The notes under the pieces are model-generated. The model worked only from the letters and a program-made list of their open reading frames with translations, had not been told where the DNA came from and searched no databases. DNA of 64,000 nt from Pseudomonadota bacterium (GTDB taxonomy: Bacteria > Pseudomonadota > Gammaproteobacteria > Burkholderiales > Burkholderiaceae_C): the NCBI GenBank assembly GCA_021819435.1, contig JAKARB010000016.1:48332-112331 (forward strand), written 5' to 3'. This document shows, in pieces, positions 49,058 to 59,048 of this stretch (position 1 is the stretch's first letter; every line of letters starts with the position of its first letter). A program made the translations under genes and the position numbers.

Positions 49058-50428
49058 TCAGAACATCCGCGCCAACAGCGCGCCTTCGTAGCGCGCCTCC
49101 AGCGGGATGCGCACATGCAGGGGGCTGCCCGGCGCGGCCTCGATCGGCTCGCCATCGAGGTTGCGCATCTGCTCCAGCTTGATGAGCTGGTTGCCGAACG
49201 GGTGGATCACCTCGATGGTGTCGCCCACGTCGAAGCGGTTCTTCACCACCACCTCGGCCCAGCCCTCGGCCACGCCCTTCACTTCGCCGCAAAACTGGCT
49301 GCGGTTGAACTCGGAGTGACCGGTGATGTAGTTCTGGTAGTCCTGCGCGGGGCGGCGCTCCAGGAAGCCCGAGGTGTAGCCCCGGCTGGCCAGGCCTTCG
49401 AGCTGGATCAGCAGGTCGCGGTTGAAAGGGCGGCCAGCCACGGCGTCATCGATGGCGTGGCGGTAGACCTGGGCCACGCGCGCCACGTAGTACAGCGACT
49501 TGGTGCGGCCTTCCACCTTCAGCGAATCGACACCGATCTGGGCGAGGCGCTCGACGTGCTCGACGGCGCGCAAGTCCTTCGAATTCATGATGTAGGTGCC
49601 GTGCTCATCTTCCATGATGGGCATGAGCTCGCCTGGGCGCTCGGCCTCTTCGATCAGGTAGACGTTGTCGGCGGCGGGGTGGCGCTTGCCATCGCCGCAC
49701 GCCGAAGGAGCGAAAGCGGCGGCTTGCGCATCGGCCTGCTCCTGCTGGAAGTTGAAGATGCCATCGAGCTTGATGGGGATGGCCTCGCCCGAATCAGACT
49801 GCTCGGTGGCCGATTGCGTCTTGTAGCTCCAGCGGCAGGCGTTGGTGCAGGTGCCCTGGTTGGGGTCGCGCCGGTTGAAGTAACCCGACAGCAGGCAGCG
49901 GCCCGAGTAGGCGATGCACAGCGCACCGTGCACGAACACCTCCAGCTCCATGTCGGGGCATTCCTGGCGGACGCGCTCGATCTCGTCGAGGCTCAATTCA
50001 CGCGAAAGGATGATGCGCTGCACGCCCATCTTCTGCCAGAACTTCACGGTGGCGAAGTTGGTGGTGTTGGCCTGCACCGAAAGGTGGATGGGCACCTCGG
50101 GCCACTTCTCGCGCACCATCATGATCAAGCCCGGGTCGGCCATGATGATGCCGTCGGGCTTCATCCCGATGATGGGCTCGATGTCGCGCAGGTAGGTTCG
50201 CACCTTGTCGTTGTGCGCGATCAGGTTGCTGGTCACGTACAGCTTCTTGCCGCGTTGCTTGGCCTCGCTGATGCCTTGCGCGAGCTGCTCCAGCTTGAAT
50301 TCGTTGTTGCGCGCGCGCAGGGAGTAACGCGGCTGGCCGGCGTAGACGGCGTCGGCGCCAAAGTCATAGGCGGCGCGCATTTTTTCGAGCGAGCCGGCGG
50401 GCAAAAGCAGTTCGGGGGTGCGGAGCAT
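49058..50428 (-). CDS. trhP: U32-family tRNA hydroxylation protein TrhP (YegQ)
   Basis: The 456-residue protein belongs to peptidase family U32 in name but acts, in the TrhP subgroup, in prephenate-dependent 5-hydroxylation of U34 in tRNA. The TIM-barrel start is LLLPAGSLEKMRAAYDFGAD. The U32 signature is LEVFVHGALCIAYSGRCLLS, and the cysteines for the iron-sulfur cluster are visible in NQGTCTNACRW and in the earlier GRC. DSLKVEGRTKSLYYVA follows. A C-terminal beta domain (FDVGDTIEVIHPFGNQ) completes it. It converges with the secreted-protein gene across 7 bp. Confidence 0.92.
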   Translation of the reverse strand: MLRTPELLLPAGSLEKMRAAYDFGADAVYAGQPRYSLRARNNEFKLEQLAQGISEAKQRGKKLYVTSNLIAHNDKVRTYLRDIEPIIGMKPDGIIMADPGLIMMVREKWPEVPIHLSVQANTTNFATVKFWQKMGVQRIILSRELSLDEIERVRQECPDMELEVFVHGALCIAYSGRCLLSGYFNRRDPNQGTCTNACRWSYKTQSATEQSDSGEAIPIKLDGIFNFQQEQADAQAAAFAPSACGDGKRHPAADNVYLIEEAERPGELMPIMEDEHGTYIMNSKDLRAVEHVERLAQIGVDSLKVEGRTKSLYYVARVAQVYRHAIDDAVAGRPFNRDLLIQLEGLASRGYTSGFLERRPAQDYQNYITGHSEFNRSQFCGEVKGVAEGWAEVVVKNRFDVGDTIEVIHPFGNQLIKLEQMRNLDGEPIEAAPGSPLHVRIPLEARYEGALLARMF

Positions 50429-50607
50429 GGGCGCGATTGTGCCGCGCCGCGCGCGCCCACGGGCGAAAACCCCGCCCCGCAGCGCGCCAAACAGATGTCG
50501 ATTTTTTCACGGCAAGCGGTCGCGACCCGGGATTCAGCGCTTCACCGCATGCGGGTTGACGCAAGCAAGGCCATACTTCTTGCTCCAGAAACCCCCGCCG
50601 CAGCCAC

Positions 50608-52980
50608 ATGCCGCCAGACCAAGCCGCCGAGTCCGCCCCATCGCAGGGCGCCCATGCGGCCCTGCGCGCGGTCGGCAAGGTCAGCGGCATCGAGCAGGCC
50701 GAACGTTTCGAGCACTTTCGCGGCAGCATCCTCGAAATGCTCGTGCGCGAACGCAGCCTGCCGGCCCTGCTTGATGCCATCGTGCGCGGCGTGGAAGAAC
50801 TGGTGCCGGGCAGCCTGTGCAGCATCCTGCTGCTCGACCACGCCCGGGGCGTGCTGCTGCAGGGCGCCGCCCCCAGCCTGCCAACCGCCTACAACCAGGC
50901 CATCCACGGCATTGCCATCGGCCCCGGCGTTGGCTCTTGCGGCACGGCGGCCTACACCGGCCAGCGCGTCATCGTCGAAGACATTGCCAGCGACCCCCTG
51001 TGGGACAAGCACCGCGCCTTCGCCCTGCAGGCCGGCCTGGGCGCATGCTGGTCGCAACCCATCGTCTCGGGTGGTGGCCAGGTACAGGGCACTTTCGCGA
51101 TCTACCACCGCACCCCGCATCACCCTGAACCCGAGCACCTGCGCCTCATCGAGCAGATCGCCGCACTGGTGAGCCTGGCGCTGGAGCGCGTGCGCGCCGA
51201 AGAGCGCCTGCACCTCGCCGCCAGCGTGTTCACCCACGCCCGCGAGGGCATCATGATCACCGATGCCGACGGGCTCATCATCGACGTCAACGAAGCCTTC
51301 TGCCGCATCACCGGTTACGCGCGCGACGAGGCCTTGGGCCAGAACCCGCGCTTCCTGAAATCGGGCCGGCAGGAGCGCTCCTTCTACGCCGAGCTCTGGC
51401 AACAGCTGCTCAACAACGGGCACTGGGTCGGCGAGGTCTGGAACCGGCGCAAGAACGGCGAGCACTACGTCGAGATGAAGACCATCAGCGCCGTGCGCGA
51501 CGAACACGGCGTGACCCGCCAGTACGTCGCACTCTTCTCCGACATCACGACGCAGAAAGAGCACGAGCGGCAATTGCACTTCAATGCTCACCACGACGCG
51601 CTCACCGGCCTGCCCAACCGCGTGTTGCTGGCCGACCGCCTGCTGCAGGCCATGGCCCAGGCGCGCCGACGTGACCAGCAACTGGCCGTCATGTACCTCG
51701 ACCTGGACGGCTTCAAGGAAGTCAATGACAGCCATGGGCACGCCGCTGGCGACCAGCTGCTGATGGCCGTGGCGCAGGGCATCGGGCAGGCCCTGCGCGA
51801 GGGCGACACGCTGGCACGCCTGGGGGGCGACGAGTTCGTCGCCGTCATGCAGGACGTGGAAGACCCGCGCCAGATGCTCGAAGTCGTCTCGCGCGTGCTC
51901 GCTGCGGCAGCCCGGCCAGTGATGGTGGGCCAGACCGTGGTGCAGGTCTCCGCCAGCGTTGGCGTGACCACCTACCCGCAAAACGACAACGCCAAGGACG
52001 CCGACGAGGTCGACGCCGACCAACTGCTGCGCCAGGCCGATCAAGCCATGTACCAGGCCAAGCTGGCCGGCAAGAACCGCTGCCATGTGTTCGACGCTGC
52101 CGCAGACCGCAACGTGCGCGGCCACCATGAAAGCGTGGCCCACATCCGCCAGGCCCTGCGCGACAACGCCTTCGTGCTGCATCACCAGCCGAAGGTCAAC
52201 ATGCGCACCGGCGAGGTCATCGGCACCGAGGCGCTCATCCGCTGGCAGCACCCCGAACGGGGCCTGCTCGGGCCTTTGCACTTCCTGCCGGTCATCGAAG
52301 ACCACCCGCTCTCGCTCGACGTGGGCGAATGGGTCATGAACACGGCCCTGCAACAGATGGAGGGCTGGCTCGACCAGGGCCTGAGCCTGGAGGTAAGCAT
52401 CAACTTGGGCGCGCGCGAGCTTCAACAAGCCGACTTCGTCGAACAGTTGCGCCGACGCCTGGCGGCCCACCCTCGCGTGCCGCCTTCGCACCTCACCCTG
52501 GAGATCCTGGAAACCAGCGCCCTGGGCGACCTCGCCCGCATCTCGCAGATCATGAACGAGTGCCGGGCGCTGGGCGTGCGGTTCGCGCTCGACGACTTCG
52601 GCACCGGCTACTCGTCGCTGGCCTACCTCAAGCGCCTGCCCGTTCAACAGCTCAAGATCGATCAGAGCTTCGTGCGCGACATGCTCGACGACCCGGACGA
52701 CCTCGCCATCCTCGAAGGCGTTCTCGGCCTCTCGCGAGCCTTCCACCGCCAGGTGATCGCAGAAGGCGTCGAAACCGTCGAGCACGGCGAGATGCTCTTG
52801 CGCATGGGCTGCGAGCTCGGCCAGGGCTGGGGCATCGCGCGAGCCATGCCGGCCGAGGCCATCCCGGCCTGGGTGAAAGCCTGGCAGGCCCCCGAACGCT
52901 GGCTGTACATCGACCAGGCCGCGCAAGCCGATGCGCCCACGGCGGCGGGCAGCGGTCAACGGCCTCAGGCCAGGGCCTGA
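50608..52980 (+). CDS. GAF-PAS-GGDEF-EAL cyclic-di-GMP turnover protein
   Basis: The 790-residue, non-membrane protein has a GAF domain (about residues 30-195, with IAIGPGVGSCGTAAY), a PAS domain (about 205-310, FTHAREGIMITDADGLIIDV), a GGDEF domain (about 320-490) and an EAL domain (about 510-765). The diguanylate cyclase active site is intact (RLGGDEFVA). The EAL domain keeps its catalytic residues in TEALIRWQHP, LDDFGTGYSSL and KIDQSFVRD. Either activity may therefore be present, with balance set by the sensory domains. It overlaps the metallo-hydrolase gene by 16 bp, tail to tail. There are motility genes in the window (MCP, flhD), which fits c-di-GMP control. Confidence 0.93.
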   Translation: MPPDQAAESAPSQGAHAALRAVGKVSGIEQAERFEHFRGSILEMLVRERSLPALLDAIVRGVEELVPGSLCSILLLDHARGVLLQGAAPSLPTAYNQAIHGIAIGPGVGSCGTAAYTGQRVIVEDIASDPLWDKHRAFALQAGLGACWSQPIVSGGGQVQGTFAIYHRTPHHPEPEHLRLIEQIAALVSLALERVRAEERLHLAASVFTHAREGIMITDADGLIIDVNEAFCRITGYARDEALGQNPRFLKSGRQERSFYAELWQQLLNNGHWVGEVWNRRKNGEHYVEMKTISAVRDEHGVTRQYVALFSDITTQKEHERQLHFNAHHDALTGLPNRVLLADRLLQAMAQARRRDQQLAVMYLDLDGFKEVNDSHGHAAGDQLLMAVAQGIGQALREGDTLARLGGDEFVAVMQDVEDPRQMLEVVSRVLAAAARPVMVGQTVVQVSASVGVTTYPQNDNAKDADEVDADQLLRQADQAMYQAKLAGKNRCHVFDAAADRNVRGHHESVAHIRQALRDNAFVLHHQPKVNMRTGEVIGTEALIRWQHPERGLLGPLHFLPVIEDHPLSLDVGEWVMNTALQQMEGWLDQGLSLEVSINLGARELQQADFVEQLRRRLAAHPRVPPSHLTLEILETSALGDLARISQIMNECRALGVRFALDDFGTGYSSLAYLKRLPVQQLKIDQSFVRDMLDDPDDLAILEGVLGLSRAFHRQVIAEGVETVEHGEMLLRMGCELGQGWGIARAMPAEAIPAWVKAWQAPERWLYIDQAAQADAPTAAGSGQRPQARA

Positions 52981-53894
52981 GCGACCAGCACGCCGTCTTC
53001 CAGCCGCGCCGCGCCCACCCGCTCCAGCTCTTGCGCCATCACCGCGGCGATGGCCTCGGGCTCTTGCGGATAAAACGCCCGCATCGCTTCATTGCCCTCG
53101 AAGGTGGCCGCCACCATCCGCGCCAGCTCGGCCAGGCTCAGGCGCTTCGCCTCCAGCAGCTTGAAGGCCAGCAGCACCTTGAGCGCGTTGTCGGCGTTGC
53201 GGCGCGGCTCCTCGCTCAGCCACTGGATGCGCGAACGAGCCGCCGCCAGGGCCGCGCTCACCGCGCCGTCTTCTTCGCTGAAAGGCGCCCCGTGTCCGGG
53301 GATCACCACCTGTGGCGCGAGCTGCCCGATCAGCTCCAGCGTGGCCGCCTGCTCGCCGAAACCAGGGATCCCCGCCAGCTCGGGGAAGATCACGCCAAAG
53401 CCCTTTTGCCACAGCGCATCGGCAGAGATGAGCACGCCCAGGCGCTCGCACCAGAACATCACCATCGCATGGTCATGCCCGGCGGCGGGCAGCACACGCC
53501 ATGACTCGCCGCCCAGCTCGATGGCCTCATCCAGCCGCAGCACATGGTCGTGCCGAAAGCGCGGGCAAAGCTGGCTGGTGCGCCGGTAGCTGAGACGCTC
53601 TTCGTCCCATTGCTCCACCAGGCCCGCCTCGCCCGGCGGGATCCAGATCGCACAGCCGTGCTCGGCTTGCAGCAGCGCATTGCCACCCGCGTGGTCGGAG
53701 TGCAGGTGGGTGTTGACGATGCGCTCCAGCCTCCGCCCCTTGAGCGCCTCGCCGATCAGCCTCAGCGTGCCCTCGCCTTCCGTGACATAGCCCGTGTCGA
53801 TGACCGTGGGCGCGTCGTCGTCGGCAAAAACGACATGGTTGGACGACAACCAGCCACGTTCGATGACCTGGAGCGTTGGAGGCAGGGGTTTCAT
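52965..53894 (-). CDS. Metallo-beta-lactamase-fold hydrolase
   Basis: From ATG 53894 the product has 309 residues; ATG near 53933 is a less likely alternative. The metal site is plain: THLHSDHAGG (HxHxDH), AAGHDHAMVMFW as the next His, SADALWQ with the bridging Asp, and a final His in VIPGHGAPF. The HxHxDH motif with this arrangement is shared by glyoxalase II, lactonases and RNases. The C-terminal helical segment (residues about 245-300) suggests a substrate-lid. The substrate is unknown. The gene is convergent with the c-di-GMP protein. Confidence 0.88.
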   Translation of the reverse strand: MKPLPPTLQVIERGWLSSNHVVFADDDAPTVIDTGYVTEGEGTLRLIGEALKGRRLERIVNTHLHSDHAGGNALLQAEHGCAIWIPPGEAGLVEQWDEERLSYRRTSQLCPRFRHDHVLRLDEAIELGGESWRVLPAAGHDHAMVMFWCERLGVLISADALWQKGFGVIFPELAGIPGFGEQAATLELIGQLAPQVVIPGHGAPFSEEDGAVSAALAAARSRIQWLSEEPRRNADNALKVLLAFKLLEAKRLSLAELARMVAATFEGNEAMRAFYPQEPEAIAAVMAQELERVGAARLEDGVLVAQALA

Positions 53895-54078
53895 GCCGCC
53901 AGTGTGCACGAGCGCGTGCGGCGCCCTGGACATGTCTTGGTCACCCTTGAACTGTCCGAAATGCCATGACTTTTCGACAGATGGCGCCATGACCGAATTT
54001 CCAAAATGCGCACGTGGTGTCCCGCCGACGAGGCGCCACGAATCGTTGTCGTGAACCTCTTACAAAAAAAGGCCCTCC

Positions 54079-56112
54079 ATGCACAGTGAACCCTCCGTCG
54101 CCGGCCCCAACGCTTCCGCGAGCCCACACCAGCCAAGCGCCAAGCCGTCCCTCGTCCACAAAAGCCATGAAAGCTTGAGCGATTTCTTCCGCTACCACGG
54201 TCTCTGGGCGCCAGGCGTGCGGCTGCTGCGCCGCCTCGGCTTTCAGGCCAAAGCGAGCATCCTCACTGCAGTCTTCCTGGTTCCCATCGGCTTGCTGTCT
54301 TGGCAATACTTCAGCGACAAGGCCGCCACCATCGATTTCACCCGAACCGAGCGAGTTGGTGTCAGCACCATGGCGCATTTGGTGCCGGTGATGAAAGGCT
54401 TGATCGACACCCGCAACGTCACGCGCGCCATGCTCGGCGGTCACCCAGCCCAAGCTGAGTACCAGGCTTCGCACCAAGCCACCGAACAGGCCCTGGCGGC
54501 CTTTGCGAAACACGTGCAAGACAGCGGTGACCCGCTGAAGATCGGACCGAACGTTCAACGCCTGCAAGAGCAGTGGCAAGCGACGTCGCAGTCGAAAGAT
54601 GGCACCGATGGCCAAGGGCGAACGGTCTTCGGCCCCGTGACCCAGGCCGTGGTCGCGCTGCTGTACGCCGTGGGGGACAACTCCAACCTCGTGCTGGACC
54701 CGGACCTCGACAGCTACTACCTCATGAATGCCTTGGTCCTGACCCTGCCACAGATGCTGGAGAACACCGGTCAGCTCTGGGGCTGGGGCGCATATGCCTT
54801 GTCAAAAGGCGGGCTCAGCAGTGAACAGTCCGCCAACTGGAGCGTCTGGAGCGCAAAGGTGCATTCGGGGGCCGGCGACATGAGGCGCTACATGGAGCGC
54901 GCCATGGCAGCCAGTGAGCTGTTGCGCAACCAGGCCGACCTGAGCGCGCTCGACCGCGCGGAGGCCCTGCGGCAACTGGGCGACCAAGCTGTCTTCAAGT
55001 CAGGCCATCAAGCCCAAGCTTATCACCTGGAGGGGCGCTCGACAGTCGAGGCGCTGGCCGGCATGTACGCCCATCACCTGCCTTTGCTCGACCAACTCCT
55101 CGAACAACGCGAGGCGCGCCTGATCCGCGCCCGCGACCTGACCGCGCTGGTGCTGGTGCTGAGCCTTGCGCTGTCGGCCTACCTGTTCACCTCGTTCCGC
55201 AAGGTGCTAGAGGGCGGCCTGCGCGAGGTGGTCTTTCACATCAACGCCATCCGTGACGGCAACCTCGGCACCCAGCCACGCGCCTGGGGCACGGACGAAG
55301 CCGCAGGCCTGATGCACACCATCGCCGAGCTGCAAAAGTCCTTGCGACGCATCGTCTCGCAGATCCGCAGCTCGGCTGATCGCATCGTGCACGCCAGCCA
55401 GGAGATCGCCATGGGCTCCAACGACCTGGCCCAGCGCACCGAAGCATCGGCCAGCGGGCTGCAGCAATCGGCCTCGGCCATGGCCCACATCTCGGCCACG
55501 GTGCAGACCACGGCCGATGTCGCGGCAGAAGCGTCCTCCTTGTCCACCCACAACGCGGAGGCGGCGCGCAACGGCGGGCAAATCATCCACACCATGATCG
55601 CCACCATGGATGAAATCAGGCAATCGTCGCGGCGCATCGGCGACATCACCTCGACGATCGATGGCATCGCCTTCCAGACCAACCTGCTGGCCCTCAACGC
55701 GGCGGTGGAGGCCGCGCGAGCCGGCGAGCAGGGTCGCGGCTTCGCGGTGGTGGCCGCCGAGGTGCGCGGCCTGGCTCAACGCACGGCCACGGCGGCGCGC
55801 GAGATCAACCAGCTCGTGTCAGACAGCGTCCAACGCATCGAATCCGGCACCACCGTGGTGGGCCAGGCGGGTTCCGCCGTTGATGGCATCGTCCAGCAAA
55901 CGCTGCAGATCAACGAGCTGCTGGGCCGCATCGCCGAGAGCGCCCGCAGCGAAGCCCAAGACGTGCAGCAGACCACCCAAGCGGTTCAAGCCATGGACGA
56001 GTCGACACAGCAAAATGCCACGCTGGTGGAGCAGACCGCCGCCGCAGCCACCGCCATGCGCGATCAGGCCCAGGCGCTGGCCAGCGAGGTCGCTGCGTTC
56101 ACCCTGGCCTGA
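54079..56112 (+). CDS. Methyl-accepting chemotaxis protein
   Basis: The 677-residue chemoreceptor has a cytosolic N-terminal extension of about 50 residues, TM1 (ASILTAVFLVPIGLLSW, about 55-72), a periplasmic helical domain of about 280 residues, TM2 (LTALVLVLSLALSAYLFTSF, about 354-374), a HAMP-like segment and the signalling hairpin. The hairpin tip reads DGIAFQTNLLALNAAVEAARAG, the region that contacts CheA and CheW. Methylation-helix segments flank it. No C-terminal CheR/CheB pentapeptide is visible. The long N-terminal cytosolic tail is unusual. It converges with the histidine-kinase gene, and both stop codons lie in one 12-bp palindrome. Confidence 0.95.
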   Translation: MHSEPSVAGPNASASPHQPSAKPSLVHKSHESLSDFFRYHGLWAPGVRLLRRLGFQAKASILTAVFLVPIGLLSWQYFSDKAATIDFTRTERVGVSTMAHLVPVMKGLIDTRNVTRAMLGGHPAQAEYQASHQATEQALAAFAKHVQDSGDPLKIGPNVQRLQEQWQATSQSKDGTDGQGRTVFGPVTQAVVALLYAVGDNSNLVLDPDLDSYYLMNALVLTLPQMLENTGQLWGWGAYALSKGGLSSEQSANWSVWSAKVHSGAGDMRRYMERAMAASELLRNQADLSALDRAEALRQLGDQAVFKSGHQAQAYHLEGRSTVEALAGMYAHHLPLLDQLLEQREARLIRARDLTALVLVLSLALSAYLFTSFRKVLEGGLREVVFHINAIRDGNLGTQPRAWGTDEAAGLMHTIAELQKSLRRIVSQIRSSADRIVHASQEIAMGSNDLAQRTEASASGLQQSASAMAHISATVQTTADVAAEASSLSTHNAEAARNGGQIIHTMIATMDEIRQSSRRIGDITSTIDGIAFQTNLLALNAAVEAARAGEQGRGFAVVAAEVRGLAQRTATAAREINQLVSDSVQRIESGTTVVGQAGSAVDGIVQQTLQINELLGRIAESARSEAQDVQQTTQAVQAMDESTQQNATLVEQTAAAATAMRDQAQALASEVAAFTLA

Positions 56113-56121
56113 GCCGGCTCA
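56110..56121. repeat. Palindrome shared by two convergent stop codons
   Basis: TGAGCCGGCTCA is a perfect 12-bp palindrome. Its first three bases are the stop codon of the chemoreceptor gene; its last three, on the other strand, are the stop codon of the histidine-kinase gene. It could form a weak transcript-end hairpin. Confidence 0.5.
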
Positions 56122-57993
56122 CAACCACAGCGTGACGGTGGTGCCGTGACCCAAGTCGCTGACGACCTGCATGCGGCCCCCCATCAGGTCCATCAGCTCC
56201 TTGACGATGCTCACGCCCAGGCCCGTGCCGGGGATGTTGCCCGACTTGTCGGCGCGGAAAAACCGCTCGCCCAGCCGCGCCACGTGGTCCGGGCTCAGGC
56301 CGAGGCCATGGTCCTGGATGGCCACGCCGAAACGCTGGGGTCCTGTGTGTGCAGCGGCCTGCACGAAGCGCACCTCGACGTCTCCACCTTCTGGCGAATA
56401 CTTGTAGGCATTCGACAGGATGTTGAGCACCGCCTGACGCAGCTTGTGTCGATCAGCGAGAACGGGCATCGCTTGTGTCGGCGCCACCACCACCGGCGCC
56501 GCCCGCCCGTCTGGCGCCCGATGGTCGGCCAGCACGGCCTGCACGACCTCGCCGAGGTCCAGGGGCTCGATCGAGAAGTCCTGACCACGACGCGCTTCGA
56601 TGCGCGCCAGGTCGAGCAACTCGTTGAGGATCGCCACCATGGACTGGCTCTGCCGGTAGACACGGCCCAGCAGATCCTGCCGCTGCTCGGCCGACATGTC
56701 TCGCTGGAGCATGAGCTCGGTGAAGCCAAAGATGCTGACCATCGGCGTGCGCAACTCGTGCGCGGCCATCGAAAGGAACTCCGACTTCATCTCATCGAGC
56801 GTGTGCTGGCGGGTCACGTCGCAAACATAGAGCACACGGCTGACCCCGCCCTGCTGGCTGCATTGCCCGCTCAGGGACAGCACCTTGCGGCGATCCCCCG
56901 CCACCTCCAGGACCACGCTGTCGCCCCCGGCCGGCTCGACGCCCGCACACGGGAAGACCTTGTCGAGCCCCGCAAAGGGCTTGTGTGAAGGCGCCAGTTC
57001 GCCGAGCGCGCGCGACAGGCCGCGGGCATCCATCGAAAGCACCGCCGCCTCGCTCAGCCCGGTGTGATGCAAGAAGGCGCTGTTGACAAAACGCACCCGC
57101 TCTTGTCGATCAAAGGTCACCAGGCCATCCTGGCTCAGGCGAAAGATCGCGCCAAGCTGATCGTTCTGTTCTGCGAGTTGCGCCTCGTGGGCCCGCAGCT
57201 CACCCATGTTGTGCTCCAGCATGATCATCTGCTGGCACATCAGCGTCGACGCCTCGTTGAGCGACTCGCGCAGCTCGGTCACCTCGACGGGGCCCGGCTC
57301 CACCGGCATCAGCGACCCCTTGGCGTCAACGATCTGCCGGGCGAATCGCCTGGCCGTTGCCAAGGCGCGCATCGGCCTGCGCAGGAACGCCGTCAGCAAG
57401 GCCACGCACACCAGCACCGCCGCCACCGACACCACCAAGGTGTTGCGCCAGATGCGGGCGCGGTCTTCGGCACGTGAGCGCGTGTCGTGCTCGACGCGCA
57501 CCCAGCCAATGAGCCCGGCCGCCAGCACCGGGTGCCACGCCTCGATGCGACCTTCGTGGGGCACGATCGAGGGCAGCGGCTCGGCTCCGCTGACGTTTTC
57601 GGGCACATGCACATCGGCCGGCAGCCGGTGATCGTGGATCACGCGTGGCGGCTTGCCAGGCTGGCGTTCCACATGCGCCAGCACCTCGGCCTGCCGGCCC
57701 AGCACCAGCAGCGACAGCGTGTCGCCCACCTCCACCGAATGCGTCGCGAGCTCCTCCAGCCCATCCAGGCTGTCGGTGATGATCAGGTTCTCGCTGGCCA
57801 CCGCAACGTTGCGGGCCAGGGAAGCGGCATGGCCCTCCGCAGCCTCTTGTTGAAGCCGCGCCTGCTCGTGGACCGTGTACCCCCCGAGCAGCGACAAGGC
57901 CAGCACCAGCAGGGCCGACACCATGGCGATGAGCTGCAGGTGCAATCGCCTGGGCCAGAGGCTCTCGACCAGGGGATGCGACGACAAAGCCAT
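56119..57993 (-). CDS. Membrane-bound sensor histidine kinase (HAMP-PAS-HisKA-HATPase)
   Basis: The 624-residue kinase has TM1 (LIAMVSALLVLALSLLGGYT, about 20-40), a periplasmic domain of about 145 residues, TM2 (TLVVSVAAVLVCVALLTAFL, about 188-208), a HAMP-like linker, a coiled coil, a PAS domain (about 285-400) and the catalytic core. The phospho-acceptor is in SMAAHELRTPMVSIFGF, the N box is AVLNILSNAYKYSPEGG, and GTGLGVSIVKEL is the G2 box. There is no receiver domain and no adjacent response regulator. The PhnD-like binding-protein gene ends 13 bp upstream on the same strand, so the two are an operon and the binding protein may present a ligand to this kinase. Confidence 0.92.
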   Translation of the reverse strand: MALSSHPLVESLWPRRLHLQLIAMVSALLVLALSLLGGYTVHEQARLQQEAAEGHAASLARNVAVASENLIITDSLDGLEELATHSVEVGDTLSLLVLGRQAEVLAHVERQPGKPPRVIHDHRLPADVHVPENVSGAEPLPSIVPHEGRIEAWHPVLAAGLIGWVRVEHDTRSRAEDRARIWRNTLVVSVAAVLVCVALLTAFLRRPMRALATARRFARQIVDAKGSLMPVEPGPVEVTELRESLNEASTLMCQQMIMLEHNMGELRAHEAQLAEQNDQLGAIFRLSQDGLVTFDRQERVRFVNSAFLHHTGLSEAAVLSMDARGLSRALGELAPSHKPFAGLDKVFPCAGVEPAGGDSVVLEVAGDRRKVLSLSGQCSQQGGVSRVLYVCDVTRQHTLDEMKSEFLSMAAHELRTPMVSIFGFTELMLQRDMSAEQRQDLLGRVYRQSQSMVAILNELLDLARIEARRGQDFSIEPLDLGEVVQAVLADHRAPDGRAAPVVVAPTQAMPVLADRHKLRQAVLNILSNAYKYSPEGGDVEVRFVQAAAHTGPQRFGVAIQDHGLGLSPDHVARLGERFFRADKSGNIPGTGLGVSIVKELMDLMGGRMQVVSDLGHGTTVTLWL

Positions 57994-58006
57994 GGCCGTT
58001 GCCGCG

Positions 58007-58900
58007 TCACTCCGCGTATCGGTCTAGTTTGAGCCGCTCCAGCGGGGCGTAGTCGCGTGCGTGATCGGCCTTCACCGGCTGCGCCATGGGCACCCCCTGG
58101 AAGTTCGTGCGCAAGCTGCCGTCTTGCGCCAGCTTCAGCCAAGCAGCCTGAACCGCCTGCCGCATTGGATCGGGCACGCGCGGGTGCGCACTCAGGGGGT
58201 GCGGGGCCGCACCCGGCGTCTCGAAGAGGATGCGCAAGCCCGCCTGCACCTCGGGCGGTTCGCGCTCCAGCGTGGCCCTCAGCCCCCCCGTCGCGGCGGC
58301 CTTGCCCGCCAGGGTCTGGCGGTAGGCATTGGTGTGGGTGCGCGCATAGAACGGCGTGATGCGCACCCGCTCCACCTCATCCAGTTGCGCACGGATCAAC
58401 AGCGACGCGCCAAACGCGTTCGGCGCGGGGAACGCCAAGGTCTGGCCATCCAACTGCTTGAGGTGCCGAATCGGGTCGTCCTTGCGGACCACGAGGATGC
58501 CCGTCAGCAACTCGGTGTCGCGCACCAGCGGCATGTAGCCTTGCGCGCGCTTGGCACGCACCTGGTGAAAGGGGTTCATGTAGGCGAAGTCCGGCACGCC
58601 GGCTTTCACATCCGCCTCAAAACTCGGGATGTCGCTCGCAACTTTGAGCTCAAAGCGCGCACCAACCTGCTGGCCCAGCCGATCGAGGATCGGCACCCAC
58701 GTCCGAGCGATGTCGGCCGCTGGGAATTGCGGCACCACCGACACGGTGTAGACCCGCGGCGTGGCGCTGGTCACGGCGACAGCGGGGCCCGGCTCGGCCC
58801 TCGACCACCATGGGCTGAGCAGGCCCGCCAAGGCCGCGATCATCAGGGCATCGCGTCGCGCCAAGCGACGGTGCCAATGCATCAGGCGGGAAGGGTTCAT
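58007..58900 (-). CDS. PhnD-type periplasmic binding protein linked to a sensor kinase
   Basis: The start at ATG 58900 has a strong GGAGGA ribosome binding site; the product has 297 residues. A signal peptide with an N-terminal RRLARRD stretch is present. The mature protein has the PhnD (phosphate/phosphonate-binding) fold: YTVSVVPQFPAADIARTWVP, FAYMNPFHQVRAKR, LLTGILVVRKDDPIRHLKQL and LAFPAPNAFGASLLIRAQL. No permease or ATPase is encoded nearby; a histidine kinase follows at 13 bp. Such orphans usually act as sensory subunits rather than importers. The ligand is unknown. Confidence 0.88.
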   Translation of the reverse strand: MNPSRLMHWHRRLARRDALMIAALAGLLSPWWSRAEPGPAVAVTSATPRVYTVSVVPQFPAADIARTWVPILDRLGQQVGARFELKVASDIPSFEADVKAGVPDFAYMNPFHQVRAKRAQGYMPLVRDTELLTGILVVRKDDPIRHLKQLDGQTLAFPAPNAFGASLLIRAQLDEVERVRITPFYARTHTNAYRQTLAGKAAATGGLRATLEREPPEVQAGLRILFETPGAAPHPLSAHPRVPDPMRQAVQAAWLKLAQDGSLRTNFQGVPMAQPVKADHARDYAPLERLKLDRYAE

Positions 58901-59048
58901 GGGGTCCTCCGCAGTCGACCTGATGATTGTCTGCCCCGAAATGATAAATGTGCGGACCAAAACAGCAAAAAGGCCCATCTCAGACGGCCCCTTGCGGATT
59001 TGTGCGCAGACATCGGCCTGGCCCTCACCGGACCAGGCGCCGCCGCGT

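Noticed and set aside
48139..49155. N-terminal extension of the second PEP-CTERM protein
   Set aside because: The extension runs antisense through the secreted-protein gene; the signal peptide and ribosome binding site mark the real start at 48138.
58961..58990. Strong terminator after ahpF
   Set aside because: A T-run is present on the minus strand, but the stem is only about four base pairs with internal mismatch, so it was not listed as a feature.
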